Assembly: GCA_018056275.1 (NCBI GenBank)
Contig: JAGPFW010000006.1
Location: forward strand, 1-22,851
Length of the DNA stretch: 22,851 nt
Source: Patescibacteria group bacterium
GTDB lineage: Bacteria > Patescibacteriota > WWE3 > UBA101185 > UBA10185
Direction: 5' to 3'
The notes below the pieces were generated by a model. It worked only from the letters and a program-made list of their open reading frames with translations. It did not search any database and was not told where the DNA came from. Positions within the stretch are counted from its first letter, which is position 1; every line of letters begins with the position of its first letter. The translations under genes were made by a program, and so were the position numbers. This document shows, one piece after another, positions 1 to 7,724 of the stretch.

Positions 1-1
1 T

Positions 2-94
2 AGTCCCGATGTCCTAGATAAGACAAGGAAAATCGTTTATGATGCCGAAAAGTCTTTGCTAAAAGAAAGACTAGCTAAGAAAGAATCTAAATGA
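2..94 (+). CDS. C-terminal end of an unidentified protein (5' truncated by the window)
   Basis: The second forward frame is open from the window edge and ends at a TGA that overlaps the enolase start as ATGA (91-94). The last ~30 residues (ending LLKERLAKKESK) are charged and probably helical. The ATGA overlap suggests the two genes are in one transcription unit and translationally coupled. Too little is visible to assign a family. It is called coding only because of the open frame and the overlap. Confidence 0.55.
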   Translation, partial: SPDVLDKTRKIVYDAEKSLLKERLAKKESK

Positions 95-1314
95 GTTTAA
101 TAAGTTCTGTTACTGCCTTTAAATATCTGAACTCAAGGGCTAGATGGACTGTTTGTGCTAGAGTGCAACTGGATGATGGTGTGGAAGTTATTCAAACCGT
201 ACCCGATGGAGCTTCAAAAGGCGCCAAAGAGGCAATAGCTCTTCCTGTGGAAGAGGCAATACAAAACATAAATATTGTTATTGCTCCCGCATTAATAGGT
301 CTTTCTCCTTTGGATCAAAAAAATATAGATGACCTCCTGATAAAAATGGCTATTACAGAGAATAAGTCTGGAATAGGCGCTAATGCTACATTAGCAGTTT
401 CCTTGGCTGTGGCAAGAGCGGCCTCACGAGCTGAGCACAAATCCTTGTATCTTTACATAAGGGATTTATTTAATAAATCTGGTCCACTTGTTATGCCCAC
501 TCCTGTTTTTAATATCCTCAACGGCGGATTACATGCTCAAAATGGTCTTTCATTTCAGGAATTCATGCTTATTCCTGGAATGAATTTTTCTTATGAGCAT
601 AAAGTTGAAATTGGAGTAGATGTTTACAATAAATTGAGGGCTAAATTACAAGAGAAGGGTTATGGCGTGGGCTTGGGAGATGAGGGTGGGTTTGCCCCGG
701 AAGGATTTACTACACGTAAGGCATTGGAGTTCCTAATATCTTCCATAGAGGATGCTGGTTATGTTCCCGGGAAAGACGCATTTTTAGGTATGGATGTGGC
801 GGCAGGATCTTTCTATGATAAAAAATCCTTAAAATATGAAATTAAAGAAGAGAGTTTATCTTTATCTGCCTTAGAAATGAGCTCCTATTACTCGTCGTTA
901 TTAAAAGATTTTCCAATTATTTATTTAGAAGATCCTCTTTACGAAGATGCCCTTGATGATTGGTACGGTCTATACAAGGCATTATCAAAAAGAACAATGA
1001 TAGTGGGAGATGATTTGGTAGTAACAAACTCTTCTATTCTAAAAAAAGCCTTGGATCCTAAGTGTCTAAATGGCGTTATTGTTAAGCCCAATCAGATTGG
1101 TACGCTTTCTGAAACCTTGGAATTCATGAGGCTTGCCCAGAATAACGATCTAGTTACAATAGTTTCCCACCGGAGTGGCGATACTGCCGAGGACACATTT
1201 GTCTCTGATTTAGCATTAGGCACAGGTGCTGAATTTGTGAAGTTTGGTGCGCCAGCAAGGGGTGAAAGAGTTGTTAAGTACAACCGCTTACTTGATCTTT
1301 ATCATCGGATATAG
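91..1314 (+). CDS. eno: Enolase with a shortened, divergent N-terminal domain
   Basis: Converts 2-phosphoglycerate to phosphoenolpyruvate in cytoplasmic glycolysis. At 407 aa it is shorter than the usual ~430. The C-terminal barrel is intact. By E. coli numbering, the catalytic acids E167 and E208 are E157 (QEFM) and E198 (GDEGGFAP). The Mg ligands D245, E289 and D316 are D235, E280 and D307. The base K341 is K332 (VKPNQIGT), H369 is H360 (SHRSG) and K392 is K384. The mobile-loop serine (GAS, S42) and H148 are kept. The N-terminal signature usually written DSRGNPTVE reads NSRARWTVC, and the segment usually holding RDGD...GKGV is missing between residues 51 and 55. The start is fixed by the ATGA overlap with the preceding gene; there is no good Shine-Dalgarno. 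It converges with the DedA-phosphoglycerate mutase fusion across a 5-base gap. An active enolase is likely. Confidence 0.93.
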   Translation: MSLISSVTAFKYLNSRARWTVCARVQLDDGVEVIQTVPDGASKGAKEAIALPVEEAIQNINIVIAPALIGLSPLDQKNIDDLLIKMAITENKSGIGANATLAVSLAVARAASRAEHKSLYLYIRDLFNKSGPLVMPTPVFNILNGGLHAQNGLSFQEFMLIPGMNFSYEHKVEIGVDVYNKLRAKLQEKGYGVGLGDEGGFAPEGFTTRKALEFLISSIEDAGYVPGKDAFLGMDVAAGSFYDKKSLKYEIKEESLSLSALEMSSYYSSLLKDFPIIYLEDPLYEDALDDWYGLYKALSKRTMIVGDDLVVTNSSILKKALDPKCLNGVIVKPNQIGTLSETLEFMRLAQNNDLVTIVSHRSGDTAEDTFVSDLALGTGAEFVKFGAPARGERVVKYNRLLDLYHRI

Positions 1315-1319
1315 AAGGG

Positions 1320-2651
1320 CTATTTAATAACATAAGCCGCGTAGTCTTGCCCCAATTGTGTTTCTACTGTTGCAGTTTCTTCATCACTTAACCCCTCAAA
1401 GTATTTTCTAAAGCATCTTATTGAATTACCATGGCAAGAAATTGCTACATTGATTTTCTTCTCCTTCATCTCTTTTACTAATTCATCTGCAAAATTCTTT
1501 GTTCGTTCGTAAACCATTGCAATGCTTTCCCCACCTTCTGGTTGGCCATGGTATGTTCTACGGACTTTGTGTAGATATTCTTCATCTTCTTTAAAAGCTT
1601 CTAGCTTGTTTTTACCTTGTAAGTTGCCGTAAGATCTTTCTTTTATTCTTTCATCGATTTCAATTGGAAGGTTTTTAGCTCTTTCGTTTAGGGACATTCC
1701 TAATTTCATGGTCTCAATAGCTCTGATCTGGGGGGAGGAAATAAGTTTATCAATCTTTTTATCCTTTAATTTCTCCGCAAGTATCAGCGCCTGTTTTTTC
1801 CCTTCTTCGGTGAGGGGTGAGTCCCTCCATCCGCTGAATATTAGATCCCTATTGTCTTCACTTTGGCCATGTCTAAATATGTACACTGTGGGATATGTAT
1901 CAGATTCCTCTTTAGGTAACTCTTCCGCATTTTTGTATCTGAGGGATTCTTCAGCCTTTTTGATCTCTTCTTGGGAAGGACTCGTTGATTTGGTTCTGTT
2001 TTTATTTGTAAGTATTTCACCTCTTTCTCTTTTTCTATAGTAATAAAGATAGATTCCTATTAATGTTAATACAAGGAGTATTTTCATAATATTGTCTGCT
2101 GTATTTAGTCCCTGCATAAATGATTCTGTTGCAGAAAGACCCATATATCCTATATATAAGAAAAATATGTTTCTAAAAATATTTCCAATAAATGTTCCTA
2201 CAACAAATACTTTGAAATTTAATTTAATTAGTCCGCAAATGACCGAAATAGGAGAACTAGGTATTATTGGTATCGCTCTTAAAACAGTAAGTGTAATGTA
2301 GTCCTTAGCTGTTCCATTAAACTTTTTCCCGATCGACTCAATAAAGTCATGTTCCAACCCAATAAATTTACCGAACTTTCCAATAACAATATCTTCCGCA
2401 AAATCAGATATCAAATATAAGAAAGAAGCCCCCACGATTCTACCAAAGGCTCCGATGATTGCTATTACAATAATATATCCCAGTGCTTTGTTTTGTGCTT
2501 GCGCTATTGAACCCGTTATTCCCATAACAAACGGAGAGGGAATTGGCGCAAGCATTTCTTCCAGAATAGTTCCCAAAAAAGTAAAGAGTTCCAACGGTAT
2601 CTTGTTGGCTAGGAGTTCTAAATAAGCCATTATTTGTGAAAATATTTGCAT
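1320..2651 (-). CDS. DedA/VTT membrane domain fused to a phosphoglycerate-mutase-type histidine phosphatase
   Basis: 443 aa in two parts. Residues ~20-205 are a DedA (SNARE-associated, VTT) domain with several hydrophobic segments and the family-like signature RAIPIIPSSPIS at 125-136. A charged linker (~206-252) leads to a histidine phosphatase domain at ~255-443 with RHG at 260-262 (H261 is the phospho-acceptor), SSPQIRAIET, ERSYGNLQG (E338), GGES and the second histidine in SCHGN (H407). The ERxYGxLQG and GWxDxPLTExG signatures are those of cofactor-dependent phosphoglycerate mutase (GpmA) rather than general phosphatases. The catalytic half should therefore sit on the cytoplasmic face of the membrane. 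The neighbour is enolase, the next glycolytic enzyme. No Shine-Dalgarno is visible; a weak TAATCT lies six bases before the ATG. Whether it acts as a mutase or as a phosphatase on a lipid or sugar phosphate cannot be decided here. Confidence 0.88.
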   Translation of the reverse strand: MQIFSQIMAYLELLANKIPLELFTFLGTILEEMLAPIPSPFVMGITGSIAQAQNKALGYIIVIAIIGAFGRIVGASFLYLISDFAEDIVIGKFGKFIGLEHDFIESIGKKFNGTAKDYITLTVLRAIPIIPSSPISVICGLIKLNFKVFVVGTFIGNIFRNIFFLYIGYMGLSATESFMQGLNTADNIMKILLVLTLIGIYLYYYRKRERGEILTNKNRTKSTSPSQEEIKKAEESLRYKNAEELPKEESDTYPTVYIFRHGQSEDNRDLIFSGWRDSPLTEEGKKQALILAEKLKDKKIDKLISSPQIRAIETMKLGMSLNERAKNLPIEIDERIKERSYGNLQGKNKLEAFKEDEEYLHKVRRTYHGQPEGGESIAMVYERTKNFADELVKEMKEKKINVAISCHGNSIRCFRKYFEGLSDEETATVETQLGQDYAAYVIK

Positions 2652-2724
2652 AATAGTAGATTACATTAGTAGAGGATTTGTTTCCACTCTTTGGTAAAGA
2701 ATGCTGCTAGTGTAGCTAGGATAC

Positions 2725-3357
2725 TTATTTATTGTATTTTCTTACTACGCCCGTAACCTTACCTTGAATTTGCAATTCATCGGCATCCACAAAAATAGGA
2801 TCCATCTTTGAGTTAGCAGGTTGCAGTCTTATTTTTCCATTTTTTTCTTTGTAAAAGCTTTTTAGTGTTGCAAAACCATTATCAATAAGAGCCACAACAA
2901 TATCACCATCATTTGCAGTATTCTGTTGTTGAATTACAACAAAATCTCCGTCAAAAATCCCTTCTTCTATCATGGAATCCCCTTTTACTTGTAAAACATA
3001 ACACCTTTTTGACTTGGAAACTAAGTCAGCGGAGACCATAACAGTTTCTAAAGAATTTTCTATGGCTTCTATTGGCTTTCCCGCCGCAATAAAACCCATC
3101 AAAGGTAATTCCACTCCCTGCATGGATGTATCCAATAACTCTGTTAATACCTCAATCCCTCTAACGGAACCATCATATCTTTTTATAAAACCCTTTCTTT
3201 CTAGAGTTGCCAGATGCTCGTGAACAGTTGCCAATGAGGACAAATTCATTGCGTCCGCTATTTCTTGAAGCGTTGGGGAGGTATTATTTTTTTGTATAAA
3301 CTGGGAAATAAATGTAAGTACTTCTTTTTGCCTTTTGTATAAGGTAATTGGACTCAT
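2725..3357 (-). CDS. lexA: LexA repressor (SOS regulator, S24 autoprotease)
   Basis: Transcriptional repressor of DNA-damage genes that cleaves itself when stimulated by RecA. At 210 aa it is of normal length. Residues 1-65 form a winged helix-turn-helix of the LexA type (SPTLQEIADAMNLSS, then VHEHLATLERKGFI). The cleavage site Ala92-Gly93 lies in MGFIAAGKP. The nucleophile Ser128 (KGDSM) and general base Lys166 (FATLKSF) are present, so the protease should work. Unlike most housekeeping genes here it has a recognisable Shine-Dalgarno, AAAGG, six bases before the ATG. It is divergent from uvrB across a 164-base region that presumably carries operators for both genes. Confidence 0.96.
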   Translation of the reverse strand: MSPITLYKRQKEVLTFISQFIQKNNTSPTLQEIADAMNLSSLATVHEHLATLERKGFIKRYDGSVRGIEVLTELLDTSMQGVELPLMGFIAAGKPIEAIENSLETVMVSADLVSKSKRCYVLQVKGDSMIEEGIFDGDFVVIQQQNTANDGDIVVALIDNGFATLKSFYKEKNGKIRLQPANSKMDPIFVDADELQIQGKVTGVVRKYNK

Positions 3358-3443
3358 GTTTTGCCTTTCTTAATTTAATACATCCCAAGAGGTATTTAAA
3401 AAGATTAAAGACTTTGGGTTTTATTTGTATAAATTAAGTGTAC

Positions 3444-3456
3444 CGAAATTTTTACG
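3444..3456. promoter_or_regulatory. Imperfect palindrome between lexA and uvrB, candidate LexA site
   Basis: CGAAATTTTTACG reads as an imperfect dyad (8 of 13 positions symmetric, with CG at both ends) near the middle of the lexA-uvrB divergent region. It resembles the general form of LexA operators but is not a clean match to the Gram-positive consensus (GAACNNNNGTTC). Assignment is by position and symmetry only. Confidence 0.25.
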
Positions 3457-3471
3457 AAGATGTCAAGAATT

Positions 3472-3515
3472 TTTTATCACTTTCCAAACAAAACCCGAAC
3501 AAAATATGATAAAAT
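3472..3515 (+). promoter_or_regulatory. uvrB promoter/operator region with extended -10 and AAACCCGAA box
   Basis: An extended -10, TGATAAAAT (3507-3515), ends six bases before the uvrB ATG, so transcription would start at or next to the start codon (leaderless). A perfect 8-bp inverted repeat, TTTTATCA (3472-3479) and TGATAAAA (3507-3514), flanks the box AAACCCGAAC (3491-3500). The right arm overlaps the -10. The same AAACCCGAA box, also central in an inverted repeat and 15-16 bases before the -10, lies upstream of uvrA. This suggests a shared regulator, perhaps LexA. Confidence 0.55.
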
Positions 3516-3521
3516 TCTCCA

Positions 3522-5582
3522 ATGTTTAAGTTAGTTTCCAATTACAGTCCAACAGGAGATCAACCTCAAGCAATTCAAAAGTTAACGCAAGGTTTGAAGG
3601 AAAATAAAAAGCATCAGGTTTTGATGGGGGTTACAGGATCTGGAAAAACCTTTAGTATAGCCAATGTTATCCAAAATGTGCAAAAGCCCACACTTATTAT
3701 TTCTCACAACAAAACTTTGGCAGCACAACTATATCAGGAATTTCGTGATTATTTTCCTCAAAACGCGGTTGAGTTTTTTGTAAGTTATTACGATTATTAT
3801 CAGCCCGAAAGCTATATGCCCGCAACTGACACTTATATAGAAAAGGATGCTGATATAAATGAAGAGATTGACAAGCTTAGGTTGGCTGCGACAACCGCTC
3901 TAATGACTCGCAGGGATGTTATTGTTGTCGCCTCGGTTTCTTGTATATACAATTTGGGTTCTCCCGCAGAATATTCCAAAGTGGCTCTTGAGCTTAGAAA
4001 GGGGATGAGGTTAAGACAAAACGATTTATTAACTAGACTAACTCAAATACATTATGAAAGAAACGATATTGATTTTAAAAGAGGAACTTTTAGAGTTCGT
4101 GGAGATGTAGTGGATGTATTTCCAGCTTATCAAGATTACGCTATTCGCTTGGAAGTATTCAACAACATCTTGACTCTTGTTGAGTTTTTTAATCCATTAA
4201 CAGGGGAACGTTTAGATAAGGAAGGGTTGCCCTTTGAGAGGAAAGGTTCAGCTTTTAGAAAAAACACCCAAGACCAAAGAGATTCCTCTGATCATATTGC
4301 GCAACAGGAAGGTTTGGTTTTAATATATCCTGCTAAGCATTACATTACAGCGGAAGAGCGTAGAGAGGAAGCTTTTTTACAAATACAAAAAGATCTGCAA
4401 GATCAACTAAAGGTTTTGCGTTCCCAAGGGAAGAACTTGGAAGCTTATCGGTTGGAGCAACGTACAAAATATGATTTAGAAATGATGAAGGAGATTGGTT
4501 ATTGCAAAGGAGTAGAAAATTACTCTCGTTACTTTGATGGTAGAAATCCCGGAGATGCCCCTTATACATTGTTGGACTTTTTTCCTAAGGACTACTTGAC
4601 CATAATAGATGAATCACATATTACTATTCCTCAGATTAGGGGTATGCACAATGGAGATCAATCAAGGAAGGATACTCTAATAGAATATGGGTTTAGGCTT
4701 CCTTCCGCTAGGGATAACCGCCCTTTAAATTTTGCAGAATATCAGCAAAAAATTGGGCAAGTTATATATACAAGCGCAACCCCTTCCGAATGGGAAGTAG
4801 AACAAGCAAATGGGGAAATTGTAGAGCAAATAATTCGCCCGACTGGCATTGTAGATCCAAAGGTTACAGTTCTTCCAACTAAAAATCAGGTTCCAGATTT
4901 AGTAAATAGAATAAAAGAGAGAGTTTCGCGTGGGGAAAGGGTTTTGGTTACAACTTTAACAAAGCGTATGGCCGAAGAATTGGCAAACTTCCTTTTGGAA
5001 AAAAACATAAAAACAACTTACTTACATTCTGACATTGATACTTTGGAGCGTACGGATATTTTGGATAAACTTCGCAAAGGAGATTTTGATGTATTGGTAG
5101 GTATAAATCTGCTAAGAGAAGGATTAGATTTGCCAGAGGTATCTTTAGTAGCGATTTTGGATGCTGACAAAGAGGGTTTTTTAAGATCCGAAAGCAGTTT
5201 GATACAGGTAATGGGAAGAGCTGCCCGTCACATCTTGGGAGAAGTTGTAATGTATGCAGATACAACCACCGGAAGCATGGCTCGCGCCTTAGCTGAGGTT
5301 GATCGTAGGAGAGTTATACAGGAAGCTTATAACCAAAAACATAACATTACTCCACAAAATATTCAAAAGCCTATAAGGAAAAGATTGATAGAAGAAGTTA
5401 TTGACGATAAGTCAAAGAGAAAGGAGATGGAAAAAGACTATTCACTCCTTCCTCCTGATGAGTTACAATCCGAAATAGCGCGGTTGCAACAGCTTATGCT
5501 TTATGAAGCTGAAGTATTAAATTTTGAAGAAGCTGCCTATTATCGGGACAGAATTAATGAAATTAAAAAAATGTGTAATTAA
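3522..5582 (+). CDS. uvrB: UvrABC system protein B
   Basis: DNA-damage verifying helicase of nucleotide excision repair: loaded by UvrA, then binds UvrC. The 686 aa are full length for the family. It has a Walker A GVTGSGKT at 36-43, the beta-hairpin region rich in aromatics (YYDYYQPESY), helicase motif II DESH at 363-366, motifs V/VI (GINLLREGLDLPEVSLVAILD; QVMGRAARH) and a C-terminal UVR helix-hairpin (~646-682) that contacts UvrC. No Shine-Dalgarno precedes the ATG; an extended -10 sits six bases upstream. Its 3' end overlaps the PBP gene by 26 bases. Confidence 0.98.
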   Translation: MFKLVSNYSPTGDQPQAIQKLTQGLKENKKHQVLMGVTGSGKTFSIANVIQNVQKPTLIISHNKTLAAQLYQEFRDYFPQNAVEFFVSYYDYYQPESYMPATDTYIEKDADINEEIDKLRLAATTALMTRRDVIVVASVSCIYNLGSPAEYSKVALELRKGMRLRQNDLLTRLTQIHYERNDIDFKRGTFRVRGDVVDVFPAYQDYAIRLEVFNNILTLVEFFNPLTGERLDKEGLPFERKGSAFRKNTQDQRDSSDHIAQQEGLVLIYPAKHYITAEERREEAFLQIQKDLQDQLKVLRSQGKNLEAYRLEQRTKYDLEMMKEIGYCKGVENYSRYFDGRNPGDAPYTLLDFFPKDYLTIIDESHITIPQIRGMHNGDQSRKDTLIEYGFRLPSARDNRPLNFAEYQQKIGQVIYTSATPSEWEVEQANGEIVEQIIRPTGIVDPKVTVLPTKNQVPDLVNRIKERVSRGERVLVTTLTKRMAEELANFLLEKNIKTTYLHSDIDTLERTDILDKLRKGDFDVLVGINLLREGLDLPEVSLVAILDADKEGFLRSESSLIQVMGRAARHILGEVVMYADTTTGSMARALAEVDRRRVIQEAYNQKHNITPQNIQKPIRKRLIEEVIDDKSKRKEMEKDYSLLPPDELQSEIARLQQLMLYEAEVLNFEEAAYYRDRINEIKKMCN

Positions 5583-7680
5583 ACTTCTTTATTTTGGTCT
5601 AATTTCCCCTTTCTTGCAGTTACTTTTGGCCTTTAAAAGATTTACGATATTTTTGGGTTACATTCTTATTGGGCTTCTTATTGATTTTTACTCATTTTCT
5701 AGAAGCTTCCTTAACTTTGTAAAATCCCTATTTTTATCCCGAATCTTTTATTTAGGTGGTATTTTTATGTGTTTAATCGGAATCTTTCTTTTTGCGCAAG
5801 ACATTTATCAATTCGCAAATGATTTGCCTGATCCAGATTTACTTATAGAAAAAGGCACTAGGGGAACCACAAAAATCCTAGATAAAAATGGCGCAACATT
5901 ATATGAAATTTATGAAGATCGTAGATATGACCCCGTTGACTTAGACCAAATTCCTTCTCATGTTGTTTTGGCAACATTGGCAATAGAAGACTCTGAATTT
6001 TTTAACCATTTTGGATTTAGGCCTACAAGCATGTTAAGGGCTGTGAGAGCTTACGTAAAAGATCATCGTGTAGAAGGGGCCTCAACAATAACACAGCAAC
6101 TTATAAAAAATGTTCTTCTCTCGCCGGAAAGGACCTTTGACAGAAAAATGAAAGAATTGGTTTTGTCTGTAATGGTGGAGAGGAGATATACAAAAAGTGA
6201 GATTCTGGAGCTTTATTTAAATAATATTTCGTATGGAGGGACTGCCTGGGGGATAGAGTCGGCAAGCCAAAAGTTTTTTGGGAAATCTGTGGGAGAGTTG
6301 AGTTTGGGGGAGGCCTCCTTATTGGCAGGATTGCCCTCTGCCCCTTCCATTTACTCCCCTCTAAATGGAGGAAATGATTTGGCAAAAGCCCGTCAAAAAT
6401 TAGTGTTGCAAAGAATGGTAGATCTAAACTTTATATCTCAAGAACAGGCAGATCAGGCTTTTGATGAAGTCTTAGAATTTGCTCCCCAAGCCGATTTTAT
6501 TAGAGCTCCTCACTTTGTGTTTTATGTTCGTTCCTTGTTAGAAGAAAAATTTGGAAAACGCTTGGTAACCGAAGGTGGTTTGACTGTTATAACAACATTA
6601 GATTTAGATATGCAGGATAGAGTTCAAGAATTGGTAAAAGAAGGCGTGGAAAAAAATTCTTATGTAGGATTAACCAATGGTGCGGCAGTAGTTTTGGATC
6701 CAAAAACTGGAGGTATATTGGCTTATGTTGGTTCCGTAGATTTTTTTCAAGAGGATTGGGGTGCCTTTGATGTAGTTCAGGCAGAAAGGCAACCCGGTTC
6801 TGCAATAAAGCCAATTACATATGCCTTAGCTCTTTCCAATGGATATACTCTTGCTTCAACAATAAACGACTCCCCTGTTAGTTACGCTCAGCAAGGACAA
6901 GCACCTTATAAACCTGTAAATTATGATGGTAAATATCATGGGTTAGTTACTTTAAGGCAGTCCTTGGCAAATTCCTATAACATTCCAGCCGTAAAATTAG
7001 CCGATAAAGTAGGTCCCGAAAATATTGCAGATTTGGGGATCAAAATGGGTCTAAAATCTTGGGAAAACCATGGGGGTTATTATGGATTAGCAATAACACT
7101 TGGTGGGAAGGAAGTTAAACTTTTAGAATTAGCGAATACTTATGGAACTTTGGCTAGAGGGGGGAAATATTTACCCGTTAATCCTTTGTTGAGCGTAAAA
7201 GATATGCAGGGAAACGACCTTTTAGAATTGGCCATACCTAAGGAACAGGTTTTAGATCCTGGAGTGGCGTTCTTAATATCGGATACTTTGGCAGATAACA
7301 ATGCGCGCTCACAGGCTTTTGGATTGCATAGTCCCCTTAATATTGCAGGAAAAACTGTTGCGGTAAAAACTGGAACAACAGACAATAAAAGGGATAATTG
7401 GACTTTTGGATATACACCTTCCTATGTTGTAGGGGTTTGGGTTGGGAATAATAATAACTCCGCTATGAATGGATATTTGGCTTCTGGTTTAACTGGTGCG
7501 GCTCCCATTTGGAATAGTATTATGACGGCTGTTTTGGAAGATGTTCCCAATGAGATTTTTGTGGTTCCAGAAAATGTGTTTTTAAAGGTGGATGCATCTT
7601 GTGGTAGAAAGGAGTATTTTTTGGAAGGCTCAAGTGTGCCAAAGTTTTTGTGTCCTGCAAAGAATAAAAAGCAAGAATAG
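5557..7680 (+). CDS. Class A penicillin-binding protein (bifunctional transglycosylase/transpeptidase)
   Basis: Polymerises glycan strands from lipid II and cross-links peptides on the outer membrane face. 707 aa from the ATG at 5557; an in-frame TTG at 5524 would add 11 residues. Hydrophobic stretches near residues 10-45 and 60-85 give a membrane anchor. The GT51 domain follows (EDSEFFNHFG with the catalytic Glu at 144, GASTITQQL, KELVLSVMVERRYTK, ILELYLNNISYG). The transpeptidase domain has SxxK at S415-K418 (PGSAIKP), SYN at 473-475 and KTGT at 604-607. All catalytic motifs are intact, so this is a working class A PBP. The 26-base overlap with uvrB implies translational coupling to a DNA repair gene, an unusual pairing. 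Confidence 0.95.
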   Translation: MKLKKCVIKLLYFGLISPFLQLLLAFKRFTIFLGYILIGLLIDFYSFSRSFLNFVKSLFLSRIFYLGGIFMCLIGIFLFAQDIYQFANDLPDPDLLIEKGTRGTTKILDKNGATLYEIYEDRRYDPVDLDQIPSHVVLATLAIEDSEFFNHFGFRPTSMLRAVRAYVKDHRVEGASTITQQLIKNVLLSPERTFDRKMKELVLSVMVERRYTKSEILELYLNNISYGGTAWGIESASQKFFGKSVGELSLGEASLLAGLPSAPSIYSPLNGGNDLAKARQKLVLQRMVDLNFISQEQADQAFDEVLEFAPQADFIRAPHFVFYVRSLLEEKFGKRLVTEGGLTVITTLDLDMQDRVQELVKEGVEKNSYVGLTNGAAVVLDPKTGGILAYVGSVDFFQEDWGAFDVVQAERQPGSAIKPITYALALSNGYTLASTINDSPVSYAQQGQAPYKPVNYDGKYHGLVTLRQSLANSYNIPAVKLADKVGPENIADLGIKMGLKSWENHGGYYGLAITLGGKEVKLLELANTYGTLARGGKYLPVNPLLSVKDMQGNDLLELAIPKEQVLDPGVAFLISDTLADNNARSQAFGLHSPLNIAGKTVAVKTGTTDNKRDNWTFGYTPSYVVGVWVGNNNNSAMNGYLASGLTGAAPIWNSIMTAVLEDVPNEIFVVPENVFLKVDASCGRKEYFLEGSSVPKFLCPAKNKKQE

Positions 7681-7681
7681 A

Positions 7682-7715
7682 GGTATTTCCCAAACCCGAA
7701 GAAATACCGTATAAT
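7682..7715 (+). promoter_or_regulatory. uvrA promoter with operator-like inverted repeat
   Basis: A perfect 8-bp inverted repeat GGTATTTC (7682-7689) / GAAATACC (7701-7708) encloses an 11-base centre containing AAACCCGAA (7692-7700). It abuts a consensus -10, TATAAT (7710-7715); TTCCCA (7687-7692) is a 4/6 match to the -35 at 17-bp spacing. The repeat has no T tract after it, so it is more likely an operator than a terminator for the PBP gene. The -10 lies six bases before TTG 7722 and nine before ATG 7725, again implying a leaderless or nearly leaderless mRNA. Confidence 0.6.
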
Positions 7716-7724
7716 CCCTACTTG

